Shown here in pieces: positions 23,840 to 37,309 of a stretch of 64,000 bases of DNA. Source of the DNA: Cacajao melanocephalus (taxonomy: Eukaryota; Chordata; Mammalia; Primates; Pitheciidae). Where the stretch lies: assembly GCA_963573385.1 (NCBI GenBank), contig CAUYLG010071792.1:1-64000 (forward strand), read 5' to 3'. The notes under the pieces were generated by a model. The model was not told the DNA's origin. It made no database searches and saw only the letters and a program-made list of their open reading frames with translations. Each line of letters starts with the position of its first letter. The stretch's first letter is position 1. Made by a program: the position numbers and the translations under genes.

Positions 23840-25690
23840 AAGTATTATATAAGCAGAAAATAAAATATCTGCAATAAAAACTCAATGGATGGGTTAAAAA
23901 CAGTCTGGACACAGTAAAAGGTAAAAGTAGTAAACTAAGAAAGTTCAGCAGTAAATAATCCAATTGAGGTACAGAGATAAAGAATAATGAAAATTAAAAA
24001 ATAATAATAGAATGAGAGAAATGTATGGAATGCTGTCAAATGTTTTACCAAAAATGTAACTGGATCCCAGGAAGAAAAAGGTATATAAGCAAGAGCAATA
24101 TTTTAAAAAATAATGCCTCAGAATTGATTCTAGAAGTTGAGCCTACATCTAGAAAGAAAATTTTTAAAAAACAAAACATAAACTATACCTATACACATAA
24201 TCATCAGTCAGTTGAATTGAAGACACAAAAACAATCTTAAAAGTAGTCAGAGAAAATAGAAATGTTTTCTTCAAAGGAAAAACAATAAAACTTTGGTTCA
24301 TTTTTTATCCGAAAAAGTGAAAAAAACAGGGAATAATATTTTAAAGTGATGAAAGAAAAATAATCTTCTATATTTGAATCAACTACCCAGAGAAAATATC
24401 TTTCAAAACAAGAAAAGTTGTGTTAATGTATTGCTAACAGATCCACTACAAAAAATACTACTACTATTAAAGGATATGCTTCAGATTGAAGACAAATGAT
24501 TCCAGATAGAAGTGTGAACATGCAGGAAGGAAGAAAGAGCACTGAAAAGATTTTTTTCAATGAGTAAATATAAATAATTGTTAACGAGATAAAGCAAATA
24601 CAAGAATCATGTCTCACAGGCTTTACAACATGCAGATGAAAAAGAAATGACAAGAACAATGATAGTGCAAAGGGTGAAAAGGAAGAAACAACTGATTTAA
24701 ACTACTGTAAGATGTTTACACGTTTCACTGAGTAGTAAATGTACCAATTTAAATAGCCAGTACTGAGACAAGGATCCACACTGAAATCTCCAGGATGACC
24801 ACTCAAAATGAAATAAATATGCCTAACTTAAAAGGTTATTGGAAAAAATTGAATAATAGAAACATATTTGATTGAACCAAAAAAAGGCAAGAAAGGAGAA
24901 ATAAAGGAATAAGTAATGGACACTTCAAATAGAAAACAAATAGCTAAATTCAGGCTTAACCATATTTCTATCAGTAACATTATTAAATGTAAATAAAATA
25001 AATGTCCCAAATAAAAGATCATCAGACTAGAGTTTTAATAAAGATTCCAATATATGCTGCATGCCAAGAGACATACGTTATAAATATAGCCATGGAAAAC
25101 ATTGAAAGAAAAAGCATGGAAAATGATGTTATGTTGTATCTTGAAAAACATAAAGTTTGCATAACTATTTTGATACCATGCAAACTAGAATTTAAGGCAG
25201 TACTTATCACTGAAGGTTAGGAGAGTGATTTTTAATAATAAAAGTTTCAAAGCCACAGCAAGACATAATACTAACATTATATACATGTGATGCTACATCT
25301 TCAAATTACATAAAGCAAAAGTTGACAGAACTAAAAATAGAAATAGGTAAGTTCCATGCCACAGTTGGATATTTTCATGCATTACTCTCAGGATGTGATA
25401 AAAACAAATAAGTAAAAAAATCAGAGGGAACGAAATATTTAAACACAAAGTTGGGCAAATTTCCATATGTAGAACCTTATATTCAACATTTACCTTATAC
25501 ACATTCTTTATAAGTACACATGTGACATTTGCCTACGTAGATCATTTACCAAATTGACCATTCAGCAACACTCTGCAATGCTCCAGGATACACAGAGATC
25601 ATATACTCTACCATACACTAAGTTTCAACAAATTTCAAGGGACTAAAATCATGTAAAGCATGTTATGTGACCACAGTGGAATTAAACAAT
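23840..25690 (+). mobile_element. Old L1 (L1M4/HAL1-like) spanning ORF1 3' region to endonuclease
   Basis: Plus-strand landmarks follow an old L1. The segment 23875-24420 resembles the late ORF1 region (AACTCAATGGATGGGTTAAA, AAAAGTAGTCAGAGAAAATAG, CAACTACCCAGAGAAAATATC). Then comes AAGGATATGCTTCAGATTG. Endonuclease-domain relics follow: TGCAAACTAGAATTTAAGGC, TTCTTTATAAGTACACATG and ATGTGACCACAGTGGAATT. All frames are broken. It is interrupted at 25691 by a younger L1 and resumes at 26564. Confidence 0.75.
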
Positions 25691-26563
25691 AAGGATATGA
25701 ATAGACACTTTTCAAAAGAAGACATATATGTGGCCAACAAACATACGAAAAAACGCTCATCATTGGTCATTAGAGAAATGCAAATCAAAACCACATTGAG
25801 ATACCATCTCATGCCAGTTAGAATGGTGATCATTAAAAAATCTGAAGACAACAGAAGCTGGAGAGGATGTGGAGAAATAGGAACACTTTTACACTGTTGG
25901 TGGGAATATAAATTAGTTCAACCGTTATGGAAGACAGTGTGGCGATTCCTCAAGGATATAGAAACAGAAATTCCATTTGACCCAGCAATCCCATTACTAG
26001 GTATATACCCAAAGGATTATAAATCATTCTATTATAAAGACACATGCACAGGTATGTTCATTGCGGTGCTGTTTACAATAGCAAAGACCTGGAACCAACC
26101 CAAATGCCCATCAATAATAGATGGGATGAGGGAAATGCTGCACATAGACACCATGGAATACTATGCAGCCATAAAAAATGATGAGTTCATGTCCTTTGTA
26201 GAGACATGGATGAATCTAGAAACCATCATTCTCAGCAAATTGACACAAGAACACAAAACCAAACACCACATGCTTTCATTCACAGGCGGGTAATGAACAA
26301 TGAGAACACTTGGTCACAGGGAAGAGAACAACACTCACTGGGCTGGTGTGGGGAGTGGAGGGGTGGGGAGAGGCGGGACCATGGGGGTTCGGGGAGGATG
26401 GGAAGGGATAACACCAGGAGAAATGCCTGATGTAGGTGATGGGGGTGGGGGAGGGGGGAATGGAGACAGCAAACCACCATGGCATGTATGTACCTATGCA
26501 ACAATCCTGCAGGATACAGGATGTGCACATGTACCCCAGAGCCCAAAGTACAATAAAAAAAAA
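25691..26563 (+). mobile_element. Younger primate L1, 5'-truncated, inserted in the older L1
   Basis: It begins near AAGGATATGAATAGACAC and contains an uninterrupted ORF2 C-terminal frame to about 26293. Visible protein words include [41 protein letters not shown] and MEYYAAIK. The cysteine-rich C-terminal motif is altered: the last cysteine, after HCWWE, is tyrosine here. The 3' UTR has G-rich runs at 26343-26460, then ACCACCATGGCATGTATG and a short A tail to 26563. It shares 3'-UTR features (GGATGTGCACATGTACCCC, GAGCCCAAAG) with the L1 at 28103-30525, so both are the same or closely related subfamilies. Confidence 0.93.
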
Positions 26564-26675
26564 TCAGTAATAGACAGATAGCTAGATCTTTAACAAAGGA
26601 TTTGTATTTTGGTAGTAGTCACACATTACTAAATAATTAATTAATGTGTTAAAGAGAAAATCAGCCTTGGTGGTT
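26564..26675 (+). mobile_element. Continuation of the older L1 after the nested insertion
   Basis: ATCAGTAATAGACAGATAGC and CACACATTACTAAATAATTAA continue the endonuclease-downstream sequence that stopped at 25690 (…GTGGAATTAAACAA). This shows that the younger L1 interrupted a single older element. Similarity fades by about 26675. Confidence 0.6.
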
Positions 26676-28008
<1,333 letters not shown>

Positions 28009-28092
28009 TTAATGTACAAATATTGTCAATCACAAAAAACAAAACAGCTATTATTATCCCATCTGGAGTTTCATCCTCCAAATTCATTATGA

Positions 28093-30525
<2,433 letters not shown>

Positions 30526-30536
30526 AAACATGTTGT

Positions 30537-32989
30537 GTCATATCCTTCCCAGCATTTTTCTATGCATACATGTTTTTTTGTTGTTGAAAAACTAATGGGA
30601 AAAATATAGTTTTGAATATAATATTTACTCCTTTAAAGAATACAACTCCCGATTTAATTTTTCTATGCTAATATCATTGCAGTTCATGATATTCATGACA
30701 TTGTAGGCTTTAAATGTAGGGATATAGCATATAGGGGGAAATTGTATCAGATTTAGCTAGTTCTTCGATTACAAAAGCAGCTGAACTTTTTTTGTTATTT
30801 GTACTTATTCTGTGAATGGCTTTGCCATAGACATTACTCATTTCCTTTTGTTATTCATTACTTTTAAAATCTTTAATGACTTTATATTTGAAGGATATTT
30901 TCATAGCTTCATATGCATTGAAAATATTTACAGACTTGCCATTTGTTTATTTTCTGTAACTATTTTTGTGATAGGTAAATATCTAGCTATGTGTAGCAAC
31001 ACACATCAATAATTTTAGCTATAATTTCTGATTTTGGTATCTGATTTACAAAGGTCTTCTCAGTCTCCTAAAATGTAAAAATATGTTTATCAATATGTTT
31101 GGTTATAGTAATTAAGTATGCAGACTAAGAGAGTGAGATGTGTCATTTAAGTTTGGATTCCATCAGGAGCTCTACCTCCATTCCAGGTGTGACTCTGCCG
31201 CTCTGCAAAGTCTGCTGTCTGATGTATGAGGAGTCATTGTCAGATCCATAGGTACCACTGCAGTCCCTCTCCTGAGGCCTCAGTGCTGTTGCTCTTAAGT
31301 GCCACTCTAAGATGAAAAAAAGATGCCAACTGTGGATTCCCAATTTTGCCATAGTCTGCCCTAATCTCTAGCTCACATCTCTAGCTCTGGATTTTGAAGA
31401 ATTAAAGACTTTCTGCCATACCCTGGTATGGCAGAATTTTTTTTTCCCTTGAATCTAGTATTTCAGCCACTGGTACTAAATTTAACCTCCAAGTACATTG
31501 TATCTAACAGAAATTCATTTTCAATGCTCTCCTCTGGATAGCATTTAAGCTGATATATATGAATCAGAAATATCCTGACACTTAAATTCCTACAGTTATT
31601 TCTATAGTTATATTTCTATTGAGACATGGCATGTAAAATGCATTTGCCCTGCCTCCTTTTCCTCTTATTATATGCAAATGTGAAAATGGAAACTTTAAAG
31701 TCTCATACTGAAATACTGAGAGAGATTAGAAATTGGAAGAGTATTTTAGATCAAGGAAAAAGTTCTACAAGGATATAAAAATGAGCTCATTTATTCTCAG
31801 AATAAGAATTTTTTAAAAAAACTATAGAGAATGGTAAGAAGAGAAAATATATAAGGGTCAAATCATTGATTTAGAATGATCTTGATATATTATTGACTAT
31901 TAATATATATAAATTGATGTAGCTGTGCTATGGTTAAGGGACATAGATTTATATAAAAAGGCCAAAAACAGAGTTTTTTAAATTGAATCTGAGCTAAGGG
32001 ATAAAAATGCCTATTCTATTATTTTTTTTCACAACAAGACAATGCCGTTCTTTTCAACAAATTCCTGCTCCCTTTATTTAAAAGTAATGTGTGAGATATT
32101 CATCCATATTGAAAGGCAAGTCTCAGGCTGTTCCAGTTTTCAAGGCTTCTGAATCTATAAAGATATCTTCGAGAGTCATGTAATGATGGGACTGAAATAG
32201 TTCATAGAGGTGACAGTTTGCCTGACTTCACTTGGAAAGTAGGTAATCTTGCTAAGACATAAATCCTCTGACCTGAGTCATATCTAACTGGTCAGCTGAT
32301 ATTCACCTTTCTCCTTATAGATTCTAATTTAATTCTTCATAACACACTTTCTAAAGTATACATCAGAAAATTTGAATTCTGTAGTATCCAAATGAGAGTT
32401 TTGCAGATAGCGTTCTGCAATTAAATTTGTAATCATTCGTATAAAGTTTAATATTCTTTCCCATTGAGATATTTAGAAAGTCTCTGTGGATGATCACTAT
32501 AAAATTATTTAAGATGTGCATGCACCATACTATGTTTTTTATATTTTGCTACTGCAGAGGACTATTTCCACCAAATGACCACATAGCCTAAGGTACATTT
32601 GGTTGTACTGATGCTCAGTAGAACATCAGGGACATTGCCCTATAGTTCATGTGTATACTCCAACTAAAAGAGGATTCATCATACTATCTCAAAGGAACCT
32701 GTTTACTCAATTTTGAATTCAGATCTCTGGCAAAGGACATATCATAAGGGCTTCCAGCCCAGGAGCAATTTGAAAGTTAAAGAGGTTACTTAGGATATAA
32801 TTATGAATAAACCACATATAATTTCAGCCCTCACGGAGTAAATAGTTTAGTGAAGGATAAAGACAAGAAACAACTTCACAAATCAGAATTTCTAGAGAAA
32901 AATGCATGCATTAGTGGTACCATGAAAGGCTTGAAATATTCAGGGGCTATGATTCCAGTATATCTCAATTTACTTCCAACATTTTAGCC
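30537..32989. other. Unassigned AT-rich sequence upstream of an ERVL remnant
   Basis: No gene recognised. Around 32815-32890 (TTTCAGCCCTCACGGAGTAA, ATAGTTTAGTGAAGGATAAAG) there is weak similarity to a minus-strand L2. The stretch 32540-32760 might belong to the ERVL element downstream but no clear match was found. Confidence 0.5.
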
Positions 32990-33720
32990 CATGCTGCAGA
33001 GTATAGGTTTAGGAAATTAGTAGTGGATTGTTATAATTTGAATCAGCTGGCGACACTACTTACAGCTATTGTTTTCAATGTTTTCTATTTCTTGGAGAAT
33101 ATTAATACAGTCCTTCATAAGTGATATGCAGCTATCCTGACCCAAGCATTTTTGCACATTTTAATACACAGAGATCATAAAAATCTTTTGCCCTAACTGG
33201 TAGGAACAGTCATATACCAGTAACATCTGATCCTGAGGGTATCAACATTAAGGTTCTCTGCTACATCATTATCTGCGGGACTTTAGAAGCACATCATCCC
33301 ACAAGGCATAATGTTGATGCAATCTATTGATAACATCATGCTAAAAGAATCTGGAGAGAAGAGTAGAAACCATCCTAAATGGCCTTGGTAAGTCACATTC
33401 ATACTGAAGAGGGGAAATTGATTCTCTGAAAATAGAAGAATCTGCCTTATCAATTAACTTTCAACTGAGAATCAATAACCATAGGACATTCACTTCAGAG
33501 TGAGAAAAAGTTTGCTACATGTTGTAGTCTTAAGAAGATTTGCTTCATCACATTTACTGACTTTTTTAAATTTTGAAAGTAACTTATACCAATTTGGACC
33601 CATATACCAAAGTGGCCAGAAAAGAGTTTTAGTGGGATCTAAAGCAATAAACACTCCTAGCAAGACCAGGCTGCAGTACAAGCATCCCCTATGTGTTGCT
33701 ATTTTTCCCATAGTCTAGAA
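32990..33720 (+). pseudogene. ERVL pol remnant: reverse-transcriptase region, broken
   Basis: Plus-strand words in order match the ERVL reverse transcriptase. They are TTAGTAGTGGATTGTTATAA, then ATGCAGCTATCCTGACC, GATCCTGAGGGTATCAAC, GATGCAATCTATTGATAAC and AACATCATGCTAAAAGAATC. The connection region includes CCAATTTGGACCCATATACC and CTAAAGCAATAAACACTCC. At the active-site block the expected tyrosine and second aspartate codons are changed (TCT ATT GAT AAC, giving S-I-D-N), and indels break every frame. Non-functional. The assignment rests on remembered nucleotide similarity; a search would settle it. Confidence 0.65.
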
Positions 33721-33784
33721 CCCAGTGAAGCAGTGGTTAATGACTCAGTAGCAAAACATTTTATTCTAGTTTTCACTATTGTTT

Positions 33785-34035
33785 TGATATTTTGGTTCTC
33801 AAGGGGACTATTTTCACCAACGGACAAAATGTTTCCACTGGATTGGAAACTATGATAGCAGTTAGATAAATATACAGAAAAGGATAATATGGAGTCATAA
33901 GAAGTTATGGACCCATGCTAACAGGGAAAAGGGGACTGCTACTCTATAATTGGATCAAAGATTTATACTAATGGACCCTAGATATTACCCCCTTACCCCA
34001 CCATGCCCAGAAGTGAAGATTTATTCCTACCCTTA
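33785..34035 (+). pseudogene. ERVL remnant: dUTPase-like region, broken
   Basis: It resumes ERVL similarity after a gap of only about 65 bases. It contains AAGGGGACTATTTTCACCAAC, CCACTGGATTGGAAACTATG, AAAAGGGGACTGCTACTCTA and TTACCCCACCATGCCCAG. In an intact ERVL this region lies more than a kilobase past the reverse transcriptase. The RNase H and integrase parts are therefore missing, probably by internal deletion. No open frame. It runs into the palindrome at 34034. Confidence 0.6.
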
Positions 34036-34067
34036 GAATATGTACAATTGCAATTGTACATATTCTA
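34034..34067. repeat. Perfect 34-bp palindrome without spacer
   Basis: The left arm TAGAATATGTACAATTG (34034-34050) is immediately followed by its exact reverse complement (34051-34067), with 17 of 17 pairs. The flanking pair at 33/68 does not match. It would form a cruciform or fold into a hairpin in single-stranded form. No transposon terminal repeat recognised; origin unknown. Confidence 0.97.
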
Positions 34068-34069
34068 CC

Positions 34070-35570
34070 TGATTTGTGACTACTACTCTTCCTCCTTCAT
34101 ATATATCTATATATATACACATAGATATTTATTTTTTAATTATGAAAATAACGTCTCTAAAAGCATAACTGTCAAGAGCTTATAATACTTCATTGGGAAA
34201 ATAACTACACCTAGCTACATTGTTCTGCCAGAATTAATTGGTAATGTATATTTTGTAGCATTTGATCATCTCTTCATACTGGGAGATTTAGATTTTTGTT
34301 CTGTACTTTCTTTGTAGCCAGTGCTATGATTATAATGTTCCAGACAACCATAAGCCCAGGAAAGCAGAATTTGGCATGCCAGGATGAAGAAAACTACAAT
34401 ATTCAGATTCAATCATTCACAAAAATAGGATTACATAGTTCTATAAGCCAAGCAACTGTATAGAAAAAAGATGTTCCCAATTCTATCATGATGGAGTTTG
34501 GAGGACTCAGTTCATAGATTGTCCCATAATTTAATTAGAATATCTCTATTTTCCATTAAGGCTTAGATATCTATTCATCTCTTGGAGCTAGGAAGGAGGA
34601 AATGTTATTAATATTATGATGGAGGGAAAGCCTGCTCTTTTCAGATAAAGACAATCGTAGGAACATGATATCAAGGCAAATGACCGTATACCTATACATA
34701 CATCACTTGATTTCTCTTCTTTGGAATCAGGTTCACAGAGCAGGAGAGTTAGACAAATGGAGGGCAACAAGAAGCAAATAATTTACCGTGCAATGATTTA
34801 GCACGCCTACATCTAGTGTGCTCATGTGCAGTGAGGCAGGCACTGGAGTTTAGCTCTCCTAGGCTGTCTTCAGTACACTGTGAATGAGGGAGCTATTTGA
34901 AGACCCAGTGAGCCTGCCACCAGCTCTGTCAGAGTAACATGAGGTGGCTTCTTAGCTGATGCTGGAATCAGGCTGTCACAGAATGGAAAACACACAGAGC
35001 CTCAGTGTCTGCCATCAGTGGGAATCTAGCCAAGACCATTTAGCTAATATGTACTGAAAGGTTAGCAATGGACCAAGAGAACCATGATTGCTTATTACAC
35101 ACTTCAGGACCAGGAACATACTAGAAGGACAGAAATTTCTCGGGAGAAACATAAAACCGTTGTATACCTTCTACACCACCACGAAGCCAGGGTGCTGCTC
35201 CTTACCTCATTCCCCAAGCCAGAAGCGTGCATTCTCCTTCAATACTTACCCACTTGAACATAAGGAGAGAAGCAGGGGAAGGAGAGGGATCTGAGAAACT
35301 AAGCATTTTTATCCACAGGAAAGATGAAGCACAATCTGAAAAAACTCTTGATTACCAGTTCAGACTAAACTTAATCTTATTTGACATTCAGGTAATCATT
35401 TTCCTGCTAATCAGAATGTCAGAGCGCAGGAGAAAGATTGTAGGTGTTTTGCAATCTATTTTTTCTGGATCTCTAAGTTGTAATATGAGCTATTTGTGGC
35501 TACTACTCATCCTCCTTCATACATGTATTTCTTTTTTTAATTATGTAAAGAATTTAATCTTTTCTTTTCT
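34070..35570. other. Unassigned; includes a GC-richer patch
   Basis: No gene or named repeat. The part at about 34790-35060 is more GC-rich and complex than its neighbours (GTGAGGCAGGCACTGGAG, GACCCAGTGAGCCTGCCACC) and fits no repeat I know. A 29-base near-repeat with two mismatches (ATTTGTG…CTACTACTC…TCCTCCTTCATA) occurs at 34072-34100 and again at 35493-35521. A short alternating AT tract lies near 34100-34125. Confidence 0.55.
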
Positions 35571-35574
35571 AAAT

Positions 35575-35757
35575 TTAATTTTTTAATTGACACATAATTG
35601 TACCTATTCATAGGGTGCATAGGATGTTTCAATTATATAGTGATAAGATTAGGGTAATTAGCATATTCATAATTTCAAACGTGTCAGATCTTTGCATCGG
35701 AATATTCAATATACTCCTTCTAGCTATTTGAAACTATACAACATATTACTGAAGCAG
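35575..35757 (-). mobile_element. Old L1 (L1M) 3'-UTR fragment, minus strand
   Basis: TTGACACATAATTGTACC, GGGTGCATAGGATGTTTC, AGGGTAATTAGCATATTC and CTAGCTATTTGAAACTATAC are the reverse-complement words of the L1MA/L1MB 3' UTR. It is cut at 35757 by the LTR that follows. Confidence 0.8.
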
Positions 35758-36378
35758 TGTGTTTGGGGTAAATACTGGAGGTTCACCGCCTAATGCCAAG
35801 GAAATCAAGGACTCAGACACACAGGGAGTGAGGTTAAGAGTGGAGGTGCAATAGGCAAAAGAAAGAGAACAGAGAATAGCTCTCTCTCCTGTGAGAGTGA
35901 CCGGCAACTGAGTGGGAATTCCAGTCAACAGTGGAGTGCAACAGATTATATAGACAGGCTTGAGGAAGCTGCATCTGAATTACATAGGGGCCACAGATTG
36001 GTTGGACCAGGCATGATGTTTACATAGCACCAAAGGAAGCTGGCCCCTCCAACCTAATCTTCTTATATGCAAGTGGAGTCTTTGCTTGGTCGCGGCCATC
36101 TTGCGTGCTCCTTACTGTACTACAGGCTGGCAAAGAGAAGGGAAGATGGAGCTGCCATTTCGAAAATGCCTGGTTCCCAGGTAGCCCCTTTCCTATTGGC
36201 ATGACTGCTGGCATTCACTCGTGCAAGCTTCTAGTGTTTCTTTCTATGTCTGCAGCTTGATTTCACAGGCTGCTCTTTGTTAGAAAAGAAAATGATTTGG
36301 GGCTGCTTTTCATTAAAGGAAAACCTTATTGAGGGTTTCTTTGCCCTCACTATCTGCCTAAATAATTCCTTGTTAACA
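35758..36378 (-). mobile_element. Solo ERV LTR, minus strand (copy 1 of a family seen three times)
   Basis: A roughly 621-bp block with TG…CA-compatible ends; on the minus strand it starts TGTTAACAAGGAATTATT and ends in …CCCCAAACACA. A TATA box TATATAA lies on the minus strand at 35946-35952. Strong U3 words are GATGGCCGCGACCAAGC and AAATGGCAGCTCCATCTTCC. It interrupts the L1M tail at 35757. Fragments of the same family lie at 37124-37302 and 47632-47826. I cannot name the family; no target duplication identified. Confidence 0.75.
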
Positions 36379-36410
36379 TTCTCCATTCTCTAGTGCTATG
36401 GGAGAGATTT

Positions 36411-36708
36411 TTCTTTCTTTCTTTCTTTCTTTTTTTTAAGAGACAGTTTTGCTCTATCACCCAGGCTAGATTGCACTGGCATGATCTTGGCTCACTGCAT
36501 CCTCCACTTCTGGGGTTCAAGCAATTCTCTGCCTCAGCATCCCAAGTAGCAGGGATTACAGGTGCCCGCCACTACACCTGGCTAATTTTTCTGTTTATAT
36601 TAGACACAAGGTTTCACCATCTTGGCCAGGCTGGTCTTGAATTCCTGACCTTGTGATCCACCTGGCTTCCCAAAGTGCTGAGATTACACAGGTGAGCCAC
36701 CGCGCCCC
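36411..36708 (-). mobile_element. Alu, full-length dimer, minus strand
   Basis: It starts on the plus strand with TTCTTTCTTTCTT plus a T-run (the tail), then AGACAGTTTTGCTCTATCACC, GGCTCACTGCATCCTCC, GTAGCAGGGATTACAGG, GGCTGGTCTTGAATTCCTGACC and TCCCAAAGTGCTGAGATTAC. It ends at GTGAGCCACCGCGCCCC. Flanks AGAGATTT at 36403-36410 and 36711-36718 form at least 8 bp of target duplication. About 15% diverged; AluJ/S. Confidence 0.96.
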
Positions 36709-36721
36709 ATAGAGATTTCTT

Positions 36722-37120
36722 AAAGTATACAAAATTGCAGCTAAATAGAAGGAATAAGTTCTAGTGTTCTACATCTATTTCCAATTTCCCTTTGATTTTC
36801 TATTCCTCACTATTGCATATGGAATATGCTGTTGATGGTTAACTTTACCATTTTCCAGTGATATATTTAGCCAATATACCTGAACAAGATCATGGTGGAA
36901 ATTAAGAACAATGAATACCACTTAGAAATCTTGGAATTGAAGGTGGAAAATGTTTTTCTTAGGTGTAGTATGACAATTCTATTTTTACATGGAATGTTTG
37001 CATTATGTCAGGTGGGAAGTTTATTGAAAGCATATGTTTAGGACTAAAAATGAGGATAGATGTAGGAGTAAACCTTCATGAATTTCTTCTCCACTATGTG
37101 TAGCCTTCCTAGGCTAGAAA
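36722..37120. other. Mostly unassigned; L1 3'-UTR-like words at its start
   Basis: AAGTATACAAAATTGCAGC and AATAAGTTCTAGTGTTCTAC at about 36724-36770 look like an L1 3' UTR in plus orientation. The rest is unassigned. Confidence 0.45.
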
Positions 37121-37123
37121 TCT

Positions 37124-37302
37124 TACTATGCAAATAGAGTCTTTGCTTGGCTGTGGCCATCTTGCCTGCCCCTTACTGTACATGGGGCTGGCAAAGAGGA
37201 GGAAAGATGGAGCTGCCATTTTGAAAATGCCTAGTTCCGAGGTAGCCCCTTTCCTGTTGGCACAACTGGTGATATTCGCCTGTAACTTCTGGTTACAGTG
37301 TG
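37124..37302 (-). mobile_element. ERV LTR fragment (copy 2 of the 35758 family)
   Basis: The plus strand reads GAGTCTTTGCTTGGCTGTGG, GGAAAGATGGAGCTGCCAT, TTTGAAAATGCCTAGTTCC and GGTAGCCCCTTTCCT. It is colinear with 36070-36230 and in the same orientation. Only the middle of the U3 is present, with no CA/TG ends. Confidence 0.8.
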
Positions 37303-37309
37303 TTCTCAT

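Noticed and set aside
25667..26293. 208-codon open frame as a possible host gene
   Set aside because: Nearly all of it is the C-terminal part of L1 ORF2; the start lies in old L1 sequence in a different frame.
35227..35586. 119-codon plus-strand frame with a hydrophobic stretch
   Set aside because: The hydrophobic run follows from T-rich DNA and the frame runs into an L1 3' UTR; no supporting context.
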